Part shown: piece by piece, positions 31,763 through 44,180 of the stretch
Numbering within the stretch: the stretch's first letter is position 1
Layout of the letters: the number at the start of each line of letters is the position of its first letter
Assembly (NCBI GenBank): GCA_009363875.1
Contig: CM018693.1
Coordinates: 107,400,362 to 107,464,361, forward strand
DNA: 64,000 nt
From: Mikania micrantha
Lineage: Eukaryota; Streptophyta; Magnoliopsida; Asterales; Asteraceae
Direction: 5' to 3'
The notes under the pieces: model-generated
Database searches by the model: none
Seen by the model: only the letters and a program-made list of their open reading frames with translations
Told to the model about the DNA's origin: nothing
Translations under genes and position numbers: made by a program

Positions 31763-34700
31763 ATGGCTGAAGGAAACGTACATATGACTGTTGCTGAGCT
31801 CAATGAGCTAATCAACAACAGAGTTGCAGAGGCAATCGCACAGTATGCTCAGACTCACAACACAGGGCCACAGGGTCCAGCTGGGGGATTAGTTAATCCA
31901 CAAGTTTGCACATTCAAGATGTTCTTGGACTGCAAACCTCACAACTTCAAAGGGTCGGAGGGGGCCATAGGACTTCTCCGATGGATTGAAAAGGCGGAGT
32001 CTGTGTTCGAAATGTGCAACTGTCCTGAGGATAGCAAGGTGAAATTTGCTACTGGAACATTAGAGGGTCCAGCACTGACTTGGTGGAACTCCAATGTTCA
32101 GACTCTGGGGTTGGGAGAAGCAAATGCATTGACCTGGAACAACTTCAAAACTTTGCTACAAGAGGAGTATTGTCCTCGTAGTGAAATGCAGAAGTTGGAG
32201 GAGGAGTATTGGCACCTCAAGATGGAGGGGTCAAATATTGAGGAATACACGACCAGATCGCATGAACTGGCCAGACTGCTACCACACATGGCTACTCCAG
32301 CCAGTAAGTGGATTGAAAGATACATTGGAGGACTAGTGCCTCAGATTCAGGGGATGGTTACTTCAGCAAATCCCACCACTATCCAACAAGCTGTTCGTCT
32401 AGCACATCAGCTTACTGATCAGGCAGTGTTGCAGGGGACTCTGCCTAAGCGAACATCTGCTACCAAGGTAGGAGATCACAAGAGAAAATGGGATAGTAAC
32501 AACTTCAAGGGTAACAACCAACAGCAGAATAGGAAGCAGGACTCAAACAAGTCCTATCATAATTCCAACAGTGGTCAGCAATCATCATCATCGGGGGGCT
32601 ATATTGGTAAGCACCCCAAGTGCAACAGGTGTGGTTATCATCATGCGGGTAACCAGTGTGACAGAGCTAAGTGCCAGAGGTGTGGCAAGATTGGGCATGT
32701 GGCTAAGGATTGTCGCGGAGAGCTGCAGAACAACAATAACAACCATAATAACAATCAGAACAACGCACAGAAGGGTTGTTTCGAGTGCGGCAAGATGGGG
32801 CATTTCAAGAAAGATTGCCCACAACTTAAGAAAGGCGGGGACAACAATGGTAATGGTAATGGAGGTGGCAATGGTAATGGCAATGGCACCAACAACAACA
32901 ACAACAATAACAACAACAACAACGGTGCTAGAGGCAGGGCGTTTGTGATCGGAGGACGTCAAGCGCGGGAGGATCCCAACATTGTTACGGGTACGTTCCT
33001 CTTAAATAATCACTATGCCTCTATGTTATTTGACACTGGTGCCGACAGGAGTTTTGTATCTAGTTCACTTGCTAAGTTGCTAAATGTTAGTCCCACTGCC
33101 TTAGATAGTCCCTATACTGTGGAATTAGCTGATGGTAAGTTAATTGTAGTAGAAAACATTTATAAGGGATGTATCCTTGATTTGATGGGTCAGACATTAG
33201 AGATTGATCTGATGCCTATTGCCTTAGGCAGTTTTGATGTAGTCATTGGCATGGACTGGTTGTCCAAGAATCAGGCTGAAATTGTATGCCATGAAAAGAT
33301 TGTTCGCATACCTCTTCCGCAGGGAGAGACATTGTATGTACAAGGCGAGAAGAGCAGTACGCCACTGCGTCTCATATCTTGTATGAAGGCACACAAATGT
33401 CTGCGGAAAGGTCATACGGGAGTTATAGCACTTATAACTGAAAAGCCAGTAGCTGAGAAGAAGCTTGAAGATATACCTATAGTTTGTGAGTTTCCGGAGG
33501 TATTTCCAGAAGACTTGCCGGGATTACCGCCTGTGAGACAGGTGGAATTCCGAATCGATCTTACACCAGACGCAGCACCGATAGCTAGGGCGCCTTATCG
33601 ACTTGCACCGTCAGAGATGCAAGAGTTATCCACACAATTGCAAGAGTTGTTGGATAAGGGTTTCATACGACCTAGTTTTTCACCGTGGGGAGCTCCAGTA
33701 TTGTTTGTAAAGAAGAAAGACGGGACTTTTCGTATGTGTATCGATTACCGGGAATTGAACAAGGTTACTATCAAGAACCGGTATCCGTTACCCAGGATTG
33801 ACGATCTGTTCGATCAGTTGCAAGGTTCGACTTACTACTCGAAGATTGATCTCAGGTCGGGTTATCATCAACTAAGAGTTCAGGAGGAGGATATTCCGAA
33901 GACAGCATTCAGGACAAGATATGGCCATTATGAGTTCTTGGTCATGCCATTTGGGTTGACAAACGCTCCAGCTGTATTCATGGATCTCATGAATCGTGTT
34001 TGTAAACCTTATCTTGATAAGTTTGTCATTGTTTTCATCGATGACATTCTCATCTATTCAAAATCTGAGGAGGAACACGCTGAACATCTTCGACTATTAT
34101 TGGAATTATTGAAACAAGAACAACTGTACGCTAAGTTCTCGAAATGTGATTTCTGGATGCGAGAAGTACAGTTCTTGGGTCATATAGTTAATGAAAAGGG
34201 TATACATGTGGATCCAGCAAAGATTGAAGCGATTAAGAATTGGGAAGCACCAAAAACCCCTACCGAGGTACGACAATTCCTTGGTTTGGCGGGTTATTAT
34301 CGACGATTCATTGAAGGTTTCTCAAAGATCGCTCAACCACTTACAGCTCTTACGCACAAGGGAACAAAGTATAACTGGACGGATAAACAGGAAGCTGCAT
34401 TCCAGTTATTGAAACAGAAACTCTGCAGTGCACCGATTCTGTCCTTACCGGAAGGAACGGAAGACTTTGCGGTGTATTGTGACGCATCTGGACAGGGTTT
34501 AGGATGTGTGTTGATGCAACGGGATAAAGTGATCGCTTATGCTTCCAGACAACTACGAACACACGAAAAGAATTACACTACTCATGACTTGGAGTTAGGA
34601 GCAGTGGTTTTTGCTTTAAAGATTTGGAGGCATTACTTGTATGGAACTAAGTGTACTATTTATACTGATCATAAGAGTTTGCAACATATCTTTGATCAGA

Positions 34701-36325
34701 AGGAGCTTAACATGAGGCAACGACGATGGGTTGAATTGTTGAACGATTATGAGTGTGCGATTAAGTATCACCCGGGAAAGGCTAATGTGGTAGCCGATGC
34801 TTTGAGCAGAAAAGATACAACGGGAACAAGACGGGTTCGAGCACTTATGATGACAATACATACTGATTTACCTGACAAGGTACACAGTGCTCAGATTGAG
34901 GCCTTGAAAACGGAAAACTTAGTACCGGAATCTTTACGAGGAATGGAAGAACAATTGAATGTTAAACTTGATGGAATTCGTTATTTCATTGATCGAATGT
35001 GGATACCTTTGTATGGAGGTTTAAGGGAACTCGTGATGGACGAAGCACACAAGTCTAGATATTCAGTCCATCCGGGATCAGACAAGATGTATCATGACTT
35101 GAAGGCACTGTATTGGTGGCCTCACATGAAAGCTGATATTGCTAAGTACGTTAGCAAATGTTTGACCTGTTCGAAAGTCAAAGTGGAATATCAGAAGCCA
35201 TCTGGCTTACTGCAACAACCAGAGATACCGATGTGGAAGTGGGAACAGATTTCGATGGATTTCATTACTAAGTTACCCCGTACACCGACTGGTTGTGATA
35301 CGATATGGGTAATTGTTGATCGATTAACGAAATCTGCACATTTCTTAGCAATTAAGGAAACTGATAAGATGGAGAAACTGACTCGTATTTACATCAAGGA
35401 AGTAGTAGCACGGCATGGTGTGCCAATCTCTATCATATCAGATCGGGATGCCCGATTTACTTCCAATTTCTGGAAATCTCTCCATAAGTCATTGGGGACT
35501 CGCTTGGATATGAGTACCGCTTATCACCCACAGACCGACGGTCAAAGTGAACGAACGATTCAAACGCTCGAGGATATGTTACGAGCTTGTGTAATTGATT
35601 TTGGTGATAGTTGGGAGAATCATTTACCGTTGGTGGAATTCTCTTACAATAATAGTTATCATACAAGCATTCAAGCAGCAACGTTTGAAGCTTTGTATGG
35701 TCGCAAATGTCGTTCACCAGTTTGCTGGGCTGAAATTGGTGACAGTCAGATTACAGGTCCTGAACTGGTGCACGAAACAACAGAGAAGATAGTTCAAATC
35801 CGAAATCGTATGGCAGCGGCTCGGGATCGACAGAAGAGTTATGCAGACAAACGTCGCAAGCCGTTGGAATTTCAAGTAGGAGACCGAGTTCTTCTAAAGG
35901 TATCACCTTGGAAAGGTGTGATACGGTTCGGCAAGCGCGGCAAGCTTAGTCCACGTTACGTAGGACCTTTTGAGATTCTGAAAAGGATTGGTCCGGTTGC
36001 GTATCAACTCAAACTACCGGAAGAACTCAGTGGAGTTCATGATGTTTTTCATGTATCAAACTTAAAGAAATGTCTTTCTGATGAGACATTAATTGTACCG
36101 TTGGAAGAGATACAAGTAGATGAACAGCTGCAATTCATTGAAGAACCAGCAGAAATCATGGACCGAGAGGTCAAACAACTGAAGCAAAGCAAGATTCCGA
36201 TAGTCAAAGTCCGATGGAATTCAAGACGGGGTCCTGAATTCACATGGGAACGGGAAGACCAAATGATGAAGAAATATCCTCATCTATTCAAGACAGTTAC
36301 TGCTAACACTGAGAGCGCACGTTAA
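31763..36325 (+). CDS. Intact gag-pol polyprotein of B (Tekay/Del-like chromovirus)
   Basis: 1520 codons open from MAEGNVHMTV to the stop. The reading frame extends upstream to 31589, but the ATG at 31763 matches A and follows an acceptor-like AATAG. Domains: Gag about 50-225; zinc knuckles near 304-352; Asn/Gly linker; aspartic protease DTGA (424-427); RT with YRELNK, PFGLTNAP and FIDD (758-761); RNase H from about 895 (VYCDASG) to DALSRK; integrase HHCC finger (about 1090-1150), catalytic Asp near 1165 and 1227, Glu near 1263; GPF/Y module near 1400; chromodomain-like end (DREVKQL..KVRWNSRRGPEFTWE, about 1460-1510). No stop or shift seen. It would supply particle, protease, replication and integration functions. 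The chromodomain usually directs integration to heterochromatin. The polyprotein is all in one frame; how Gag is made in excess is not obvious. Confidence 0.95.
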   Translation: MAEGNVHMTVAELNELINNRVAEAIAQYAQTHNTGPQGPAGGLVNPQVCTFKMFLDCKPHNFKGSEGAIGLLRWIEKAESVFEMCNCPEDSKVKFATGTLEGPALTWWNSNVQTLGLGEANALTWNNFKTLLQEEYCPRSEMQKLEEEYWHLKMEGSNIEEYTTRSHELARLLPHMATPASKWIERYIGGLVPQIQGMVTSANPTTIQQAVRLAHQLTDQAVLQGTLPKRTSATKVGDHKRKWDSNNFKGNNQQQNRKQDSNKSYHNSNSGQQSSSSGGYIGKHPKCNRCGYHHAGNQCDRAKCQRCGKIGHVAKDCRGELQNNNNNHNNNQNNAQKGCFECGKMGHFKKDCPQLKKGGDNNGNGNGGGNGNGNGTNNNNNNNNNNNGARGRAFVIGGRQAREDPNIVTGTFLLNNHYASMLFDTGADRSFVSSSLAKLLNVSPTALDSPYTVELADGKLIVVENIYKGCILDLMGQTLEIDLMPIALGSFDVVIGMDWLSKNQAEIVCHEKIVRIPLPQGETLYVQGEKSSTPLRLISCMKAHKCLRKGHTGVIALITEKPVAEKKLEDIPIVCEFPEVFPEDLPGLPPVRQVEFRIDLTPDAAPIARAPYRLAPSEMQELSTQLQELLDKGFIRPSFSPWGAPVLFVKKKDGTFRMCIDYRELNKVTIKNRYPLPRIDDLFDQLQGSTYYSKIDLRSGYHQLRVQEEDIPKTAFRTRYGHYEFLVMPFGLTNAPAVFMDLMNRVCKPYLDKFVIVFIDDILIYSKSEEEHAEHLRLLLELLKQEQLYAKFSKCDFWMREVQFLGHIVNEKGIHVDPAKIEAIKNWEAPKTPTEVRQFLGLAGYYRRFIEGFSKIAQPLTALTHKGTKYNWTDKQEAAFQLLKQKLCSAPILSLPEGTEDFAVYCDASGQGLGCVLMQRDKVIAYASRQLRTHEKNYTTHDLELGAVVFALKIWRHYLYGTKCTIYTDHKSLQHIFDQKELNMRQRRWVELLNDYECAIKYHPGKANVVADALSRKDTTGTRRVRALMMTIHTDLPDKVHSAQIEALKTENLVPESLRGMEEQLNVKLDGIRYFIDRMWIPLYGGLRELVMDEAHKSRYSVHPGSDKMYHDLKALYWWPHMKADIAKYVSKCLTCSKVKVEYQKPSGLLQQPEIPMWKWEQISMDFITKLPRTPTGCDTIWVIVDRLTKSAHFLAIKETDKMEKLTRIYIKEVVARHGVPISIISDRDARFTSNFWKSLHKSLGTRLDMSTAYHPQTDGQSERTIQTLEDMLRACVIDFGDSWENHLPLVEFSYNNSYHTSIQAATFEALYGRKCRSPVCWAEIGDSQITGPELVHETTEKIVQIRNRMAAARDRQKSYADKRRKPLEFQVGDRVLLKVSPWKGVIRFGKRGKLSPRYVGPFEILKRIGPVAYQLKLPEELSGVHDVFHVSNLKKCLSDETLIVPLEEIQVDEQLQFIEEPAEIMDREVKQLKQSKIPIVKVRWNSRRGPEFTWEREDQMMKKYPHLFKTVTANTESAR

Positions 36326-36877
36326 ATTTCGGGACGAAATTTCCTTCAACAAGGGGATGACGTGATGCTTCACACATCAACACTGCAAATTTCAAACTGT
36401 AAGCACAAACGTTTTATTTATTCAATTGATTTTGTTACAAATATTTGTGCTACATTACATTCTATATGTTTTATGTGCTACATTTCATATGTTACATGTT
36501 ATGGTAGTACATACATGATTGGTTACACATATTCTACTATGTGCGGGGTTGCATAGTACATACATTTTGCTATGTGCGAGGTTACATAGTACAAACAGTT
36601 TCAGACACTCACTATGTGTGAGGTTACACAACACAGTATGATCAAACACAAACAGTCACAGTTAGGTGAACTAACTAGTGTACACGCAAACAGTCACATT
36701 GAACGATCACAATTGAGTTGTGATGTTGCAAGCATTAGACTTTGTGTGTGAGTACACACAAGCACACAGAATGATCAAATCACACTAACACGTACGATTT
36801 AAATTCGTAAGTAGCTTTCTAACTACTCTTAACACTTGTTAATTTTCGGGACGAAAATTCCTTCAACAAGGGGATGA
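36324..36877 (+). other. 3' non-coding region of B with duplicated polypurine module
   Basis: The first hairpin plus CAAGGGGATGA is at 36324-36360 and the second at 36841-36877, directly before the 3' LTR. Between them are degenerate CTATGTGCG.GGTT.CATAG repeats and stem-prone ACAC/GTGT sequence. Confidence 0.8.
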
Positions 36878-39596
36878 TGTGACAATCCGACTTTTCACAC
36901 TAACCTTGTTAACGGGAGTTGGTGATATCACAGGCCCAACAGTGACAAGGTGGGCCCAACAGAGCCAATGTAGGCCCATTGAGATCTAGGGAGGCCCAAT
37001 TATAAAATCAAGGCCCAATAAGGCCAGTATAGGCCCAATGAATTCTAGGTAGGCCCAATGAAGTTTAGGTAGGCCAACAAGGCCCAAGGTAGGCCCATAT
37101 ATAGTTATGAGGCCCAAATTTATTAATTAAGCTCAAAAATGTTTCCATTGGTCAATTTATGACAATTCGGTAATTTATGATTAATTCCATTAATCGAAAT
37201 GATGCGAAATCAAGCAAAAACAAGTTGCAAGGGTTGGAAGATAGCAAAACAAGTGTATAAACATTTGAATATTAGGAAATAATCAATTAAATAAAGGAAA
37301 TATACAATTTTGACTTTTGTAAGTCAAAATTCGTGTAAAAAGCTTAGAAAGTTTCAAATTAGCATTAAAATTCGATAGATTATTGTGTTAAACGGTTTCT
37401 AATCATCATATTAATGATTATAACAGTTTCCATACGTTACTAGCATAATAACTTGTCGAATTAAGTTGCAATGAAGATGAAAGTTCGAAACCGTCACTAG
37501 TGGGTAGTAATATCATACAATTCGATAGAAATCCGCACAATTGAACCTATAGATACACTAATCGGCTTCTTTAGAGGGATTAGCACAATCCAATTTAATC
37601 TCATAAGCTGTGGAAAGAAGAAAACGATTTGGAGGTGACCGAACCTAGGGCTCAAAGTGGTTTTATATCAATTCTTCATCAAAACAGGTTAGTAATTCAT
37701 CCTACACTTTCTAAACATGCCGACTAAGGTTTAACCCAAAGCAATTGCGGTTGATAATATCGAATTTATAGATTTCGATTTCTAGGGTTCTAAGCATAAA
37801 ACGGTTTTGGGGGTTGTTGATTAAACCGGTTTAAAAATCAAATTAATAGGCATAGGCATTTTCAGAAACCCTCGATCAAGCTAAGGCATATTCTAATTTC
37901 ATGAAACGATCACGAATCGATTGAGTTCTAGTTCTAGGTTTGCTCGGGTTAAACGGTTTGGGGATTTTGATAGAAACAAGTTCTAAAATCGAATTAATTG
38001 GCATGAATGGATTCGGGGAACTATGTTGAAGAAGATCTGATGATTTCATGATTTGAATTAGATGAATTCGATGAGGTCGAATGGTGGGTTTTAGAGATAA
38101 AGTTCGAAACTGTGCAATAACGATTAAAAGGGTTATAGTGTTTTGTTTTTGAATTAAAAGCACATAGAGATTCGGTTGTATTCATGGAACAAAACCCCTA
38201 AGGTAGTAGGGTCGATCAGATTCGAAATCGGGTGCAATTGGAGATGAATTGCTTCGGTTATATAAGAACAAGGGGAACCGGTCAGATGGTGTTTAAAAGA
38301 ATTAATTCCGGATAGATGTCGCGATACCCTAGCGGGCGAGACTGGTAGATGCTGTGTGTTTGGTGTGGGGGGTCGCGGGTTCGAATCCGGGTTCCACCAT
38401 TTTTGGGTTTTAAATAAATTTCTTGTATTTTTGTCATAACTTTCTCATACGAACTCCGTTTTAATCCGTTCGAGTTGCGTTGGAACCGTAACGGGAATAC
38501 GAATGTTTTAGAATAATAGAATTCATATTTTAATCCAAACACGAAATCGCGTATAATTACGATTAATTGAATAAAATCAAATATGATTTTATTTAATCGA
38601 TTTCAATGGCACGCGTACTTCCGTATGCACAATTCTCACACTCTAACATACGTATGTTGATACGTATGTGATTTCAAGCACAAAACGACATTCCAAATAA
38701 CTCTAGGTTATTGTTTAAACCACAGATTCTTCGTAGAGGATTTCTACGCAAGTTCACAAGTTATTGATCATTCTACTATTGTCAAAGGTGCGTACACGGC
38801 CCCTTTCTTATTTTAAACTGTTTTGGGGGAGAAAACATGTGCAACAAACTATTTAGATACATATCACTTGCATGAGTTATCTGTTTACATTATGTGACAA
38901 CATATCAACTTGAAAGTCCTTACACACCTCGAACCGTTTAGTTTGCCGTAGTGCAAAGCGTGGTAGTTGGAAATAGATCTATTAGGTTTGACAAACCTCA
39001 CCTGGTAGATGGGATCTACGCAGGTGTTTGACTGACCAAACACATTTTTACTATTGTTGTGATAGACAATAGTGGCAAGGCGAAAACATGCTATAGCATG
39101 GCAACTAGTCAGCTTCGGTGTCGAACACGTATGTAAATAGTTTATATGACTAGCTATCATGACTGTGCAATTGTGATTATGTTATCTACAAACTTGTTAT
39201 TCAAACTGATGTTTTGAACACTATGATTACTTAAAACCTGTGTTATGCACCAACCTTTGTGTTGACTTGATTTGCATGTTTTCTCAGGACGCTAAGGCGC
39301 GCGTAACAGCTGGCATGGACTAGGAAGATAGAGTCTCATGCATTATAAACTTTGAACATTTGAATTTGAATACTTCAGTATTTTGAATTGTAATGTTTTA
39401 TTTATCAACAGTTTATTGGTTTTGATTTGAAACGCTTCCGCAACTTTTTGTAAACTCTGAATATTATGTTTTTAATGACCAACGTATGTTTTGAAATTCA
39501 TATAGAGGTCTTCGCTATGTCTAATGATCTGAGATCCTGGTTTGTCATGCTCCCAAACGGTGTGATTCCGTTAGTTGAAAAATTGGGGGTGTGACA
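36878..39596 (+). repeat. B 3' LTR (2719 bp)
   Basis: TGTGACAATCC..GGGGGTGTGACA, followed by TCGTA. It shows the uninterrupted sequence where A sits in the 5' LTR (AATAAGGCCAGTATAGG near 37017). Confidence 0.97.
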
Positions 39597-39601
39597 TCGT
39601 A

Positions 39602-40243
39602 GGTGATAAAGATCCGAACTTTATTGATTTTTCTAGCTTGATTTGGCTAAAATCGCGACATGGGTTTTGATTGAGTCAACCGGGTATCCATGGAGGAAAG
39701 TGGGTGAGGAAGATAACTACTATGGGGTCTTGACAATTCTGGTCCTTCAATGTTTTCTTTACAATCTCAGTTTTAATTTTGACAGTTTTGGTCCCCATTG
39801 TTTTATTAAAGGAATTTATTAAATCTTACTAACTTACTATGATTTATAAAAACTTTCTAATTTATTAACAACTCATTTGTATAAAATCTTTATAATATTT
39901 TGACATAATATATATTTGTACCAACTTATTCTTATAAACCTTTGTTTTCAAGGAGTTTGACTATTAACACAAGCTACAATTTGTCACATTTTCGTGATCA
40001 ATATTTTGTTAAGGATTATAGTCTTACATTTGATTAGGTTTAGTCAAAGTTGTTCTATAGTATCATGGGTTTATTCATTATCTCAATAGGGTATAACTAT
40101 ATGCTGTATTCTTAGAGATATTATTTTACATGGTAGCTAGCTAATAGAATCGTGTAGCTTTGCAATTGGTTTGTAATAAACATTAAGGATTTTATTACTG
40201 TTATGTTTGTTGAATCTAGCAAGCCCAAAAGAAGATGATAACA
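39602..40243 (-). mobile_element. Left LTR of C, part 2
   Basis: Continues from 16183 after B. I place the LTR end at GATGATAACA (40243). On minus the LTR then starts TGTTATCATC and is preceded by GGGGAGAGTGAGT, a good polypurine tract. Both C copies show this. Summed length is 2826 bp, against 2827 for the right copy. Confidence 0.55.
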
Positions 40244-42172
40244 ACTCACTCTCCCCTATTTTAGTTTATTTACTTATTGATTTCTCTTAATTTCTTGCTA
40301 GAGTATTCTACCATTTATTGACAATGCTTATGTATAGGGTATATGTAGGGCGAACCCAGCCACCAACCCACCACATTGTCAATATTTGGTAGTTTTTCTC
40401 AAGTCAAATCCTATGGCAATTTCTATCACACTAAGTTCATTATTTTAATTCATTAGGATTTGTATTTATTTTGGTGTCTTGAATTAATGTAGTAGAGTGA
40501 GGGTGAGCGAGGAATATGTTTTGATTCTTAATGTGAATGTTTTGTTGTATGTGATCAATTGAAAGGATGTCAAATGATATAATCTTCAAATTCCTTTATA
40601 CTATATATAAATGGGTTTAGGAATTCAGATCACAAGAAGCCAAATCTAAAATCACAACTTGTGATTTTGGGAATTTGTGAGCTACGTATTAGAATTAGAT
40701 CTCAACTCCTAGTCACGAAATACTATCAAAGATTTAGCATCATAGGTTGACGTTTAAATTTAAAGTTTGATGTTTGAAGGATTTCCAAGTAACAACTTAC
40801 GTGCTCATCTTTCGTGTATTCATTGCAATAATGTTGAATGACAATAGTCTAGTTGTCTTGGTATGAGAATAATTACTTAGACTTTTGATTGGTTTGGTGT
40901 AAGATACACATCTAGTCTTAGTATGCAAGAATTTATTTATTCAACTACTAGCTATGACTAAGATTACCTTATTGATACACTCAAATTTATGAAACCTAAC
41001 ATTGGTCAAGCTTTCGATGCTAATCCCAAAATATGGTTGGTGTTTATATATAGGGTATACCGCAGCCAACCCACCACACCAACACTACTTTGAAAGCATA
41101 CCAATCACCTACCAATACAACACAACCTTTCTAATGAAAATGTTTTGAGTTTTAGTTCAATATGCTTGATTTTGTTTGAGTTTACATTCGAAGATTACTA
41201 CAATAGTGTACCTTGTTTTGTATTTGTAGGATTTACATGTACCGCAAATTCTCGTTCCGTGTGCACCCGTAACGAAAATTTGCCTTGCATGTTTACCCTA
41301 CTTTATGAACGTGGTACATAATCGAGCTAATATCGAATGCAAACTAGTCTTGTCTATGTTGTAGTATACAAGACGACTAGTACGACCATTCCACAATCGA
41401 ATAGGTTGAAGAATTTTGTTTTGTAAAACCGTAATTGGTACGGTTGACTTTTGTACGAATGTGATAAAAGTTTTCGTATTCATATAATGTTTGGCGTAAC
41501 AAGCTTTAACCTACTAGGTTATTACAAGTCCCTCACATAATACTCAAACTTGACTAGTTCAAAATAGTGGGTGTATCGTGATTTCAAAATTTGCATTCTT
41601 TTTGCAATGAAATCTAATGTTTGTAAGTATTATAGTATGTAATAAGATGATTGTGACATTATGATACTTAAATTAGTATGATAAGTGTACATCATAACTC
41701 ATAATATCATAATATGTTGTTTAGAAATATGAAGTATAACATAAGACTTCTTATAACTTTGGATTAAGATGATAATAAATATCACCAATCATAAGTTTAT
41801 ATATCTTAGGATCCTATAGTTGAATAATAAATCTTTAACAGACATTATAAAACTTTAGTTTAAAATGATATATGTATATATCATTGTTCATAAGCATAAC
41901 ATCTTTGTGTTCTTAGATTTGTTGTTCAAGTGTGATGCCTATAAAAAGAAAACGTTAAGTGCGTGATCCAAGATTCAAAGGAAAAGGGTCAGAACTAAAT
42001 CTTATGACATGATGCATACAAGGTTCAAGATAGAATTAGAGAGTTCAAATGAAAGTTCAATCACAAAGAAATACTTGGATGCATTACTAAAGGAACACTT
42101 TTGACATATCAATGTTTTTTAAGTCTAATTAACTTTCAGAAAGACATACTTTATCCTGTGGTTCATACTCAT
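40244..42172 (-). mobile_element. C internal region, 3' side (minus sense), non-coding
   Basis: AT-rich sequence without a recognisable protein. It holds two copies of the TATAGGG/CCCACCAC motif (40324-40377 and 41041-41080). It is repeated at 49080-51000 with few differences. It ends at the CTCAT duplication of D. Confidence 0.55.
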
Positions 42173-43854
42173 TGTAACACCCCGACCGATGGCGGAAACG
42201 TCGGGATGCCATGAGGGATGTGTAGATTGTTCAAAAGCTCGTGGGCATCTAAATCAAATCATCATATATCATTCAATCAACCAAAATAAGTACATACAAA
42301 AATCATGTCTAACATGAATTAGTTACATCAATTACAAAAAGAATTAGCTATCTAACTAAATTCAATTCGCCAGAAATTCAGTTAATTAGCTAAGTCCAAG
42401 ATCCTATATGATGACGTCCAAAAGTTTGAGTTCTTCATCCTCAACCTAATTTGCTTCATTACCTGAAACATGTAGGAAAATCAAGTGTCAACTACTAAGT
42501 AGTTGGTGAGTAATCATAAGTTTTTTTTCTTTAAAAAGGTTTTAATAAATGAGTATAAAAGCTTGTATGTTGAAAAGATTTTATAAAAATTTTAGATAAA
42601 ATAAGTATAAGAACTTATGGTCTTTCTGAGAAAATCCACAAGAGTACCTGCATGAGATAATCCAACACATCTCCAAACTCAACAATCAAACACATACACA
42701 ACACATAATCACATACCCAATCAGTCATATTCAATCATAGATAATCATAATCAATCATAAATAATCAACCACATAACCATTCAATCAATCTCAACATCAA
42801 TATTCTCAAATAATCTCTGTGACTATACATGGTCATTATGTAATTAACATAAGTTAAAAACATGATCCATGGAGTGGAAGCTATCCACGTGGCAATACAT
42901 GAAACCAATGCAATTGACCAAGGTCAAAGGCAATGTTTCACGGAGTCGTGATAATCCAAGTGACAATACATGTAATCCTTGTTATTGACCGAAGTCAATG
43001 ACAACGTTACACGAATATATGCATATAAGTGATAGTCCATAAGTAATGATAATTCTAAAATGTGAATATCATATTGATAAACAGGTATTATCCTTGTGTT
43101 ATCAAAATAATATTTGAATTTGGTATACATGTTTCACCTCCGAGTTTTAAAACAAAACAGTTTAAAGAATGGGAGGTTATGAGAACTCACCTGAAGTCCT
43201 TAGAATATGCGTTCTCGTATTATGCGCGCTCGCGTATGTAACTCAAAGCAACTCAAACACCTGTATTTATCGTGTACTTATGTTCGTGAGTGTAAGTGTT
43301 TTATTTATTAAGAGTGTTCATAAGTATTTGCTTTTGATGAACCATTGTCTCGTTAACTTAGTTTAATTATCCCAAGTTAAGTTGTTACAAATAATCATAC
43401 ATCCATACATGGTTATTCAATTCCACCATGTTCATCTAGCTTACAAACTCCACTTTGTGTTTTAAAATAATTGTAATTAAATTTCTGACATGAGAAATTG
43501 GGGTTTTACACAACACTTTCAAATCTCCCATAATGCTAGAATTTTAAAGAACTTAGGTTAGAATGAGGACAAGATGGTTCCTGTAACATGCATGCATAAA
43601 TACTTCACTCAACCACCATAATTTAAGCGATAGAACTCAATTCAAGTATTAACGGATTTATGTTTAATTGATTCTCATAAAATGTTTACATTATTTAAAA
43701 CTCAATAATTTGAAACCTAAATTATCAAGAAAGGTGGCAACCTCAAGTTTCTATGCATGCATGATTTCTCCGTGAATTTCCTAAGGTTTTAAACCTTTTC
43801 CCCCTAACCCTCGCTCATCACCAACTTGTCTGTCCAAGGGGCAGCGAACCTAAG

Positions 43855-44180
43855 CTTGTTTACACTTAGGTTCGGCCATCTAAAGAGGGTTCGGCTAACA
43901 AGCCAATAAGGTTCGTGACAATGTGCAAACAGCTCGTAGGTTCGTGGAGGCTCGGCTGTTAGCAGCTGGGGTTCGGCTAGCATCAATGGGTTCGCCCATT
44001 AATAAGGTTCGTTGCATGCTATGCCACAGGTTCGTGAGGCTGGTTGGCCCAAAGGTTCGGCCCGAGTAGCAATAGGTTCGCCCGGGGTTTGTTGAACCAA
44101 GGTTCGCCAGGTAGGGTTTTCGGCTAGTAGGTTCGCTCCTAAGGGGTTCGTCCCTTCTCAGAAAGGTTCGGCCAGGGTAT
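43855..44180 (-). repeat. AGGTTCG-type short-motif array in LTR D
   Basis: Roughly fifteen GGTTCG(G/C/T) copies at 15-30 bp spacing, directly downstream (minus sense) of the leader donor-like site. Position corresponds to the CGAATG array of F. Confidence 0.7.

Larger units (their letters stand above)
16184..39596 (+). mobile_element. Element B: complete Tekay/Del-like gypsy retrotransposon, split by A
   Basis: The 5' LTR is 16184-16329 plus 28106-30679 (2720 bp), the primer site 30683-30695, accessory ORF 30863-31513, gag-pol 31763-36325, polypurine tract 36867-36877, and 3' LTR 36878-39596 (2719 bp). The 5-bp duplication TCGTA is at 16179-16183 and 39597-39601. The empty site is visible in the right-hand C copy near 48434, where AGTTCGTAGGTGATAAAG is uninterrupted. 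I counted about four substitutions and one 1-bp gap between its LTRs by eye, so it is young but older than A. Confidence 0.95.

Noticed and set aside
41298..41483. Conserved 61-residue minus frame in both C internal copies (also 50126-50311)
   Set aside because: The two copies are near-identical DNA, so conservation is not evidence for coding. No recognised motif.
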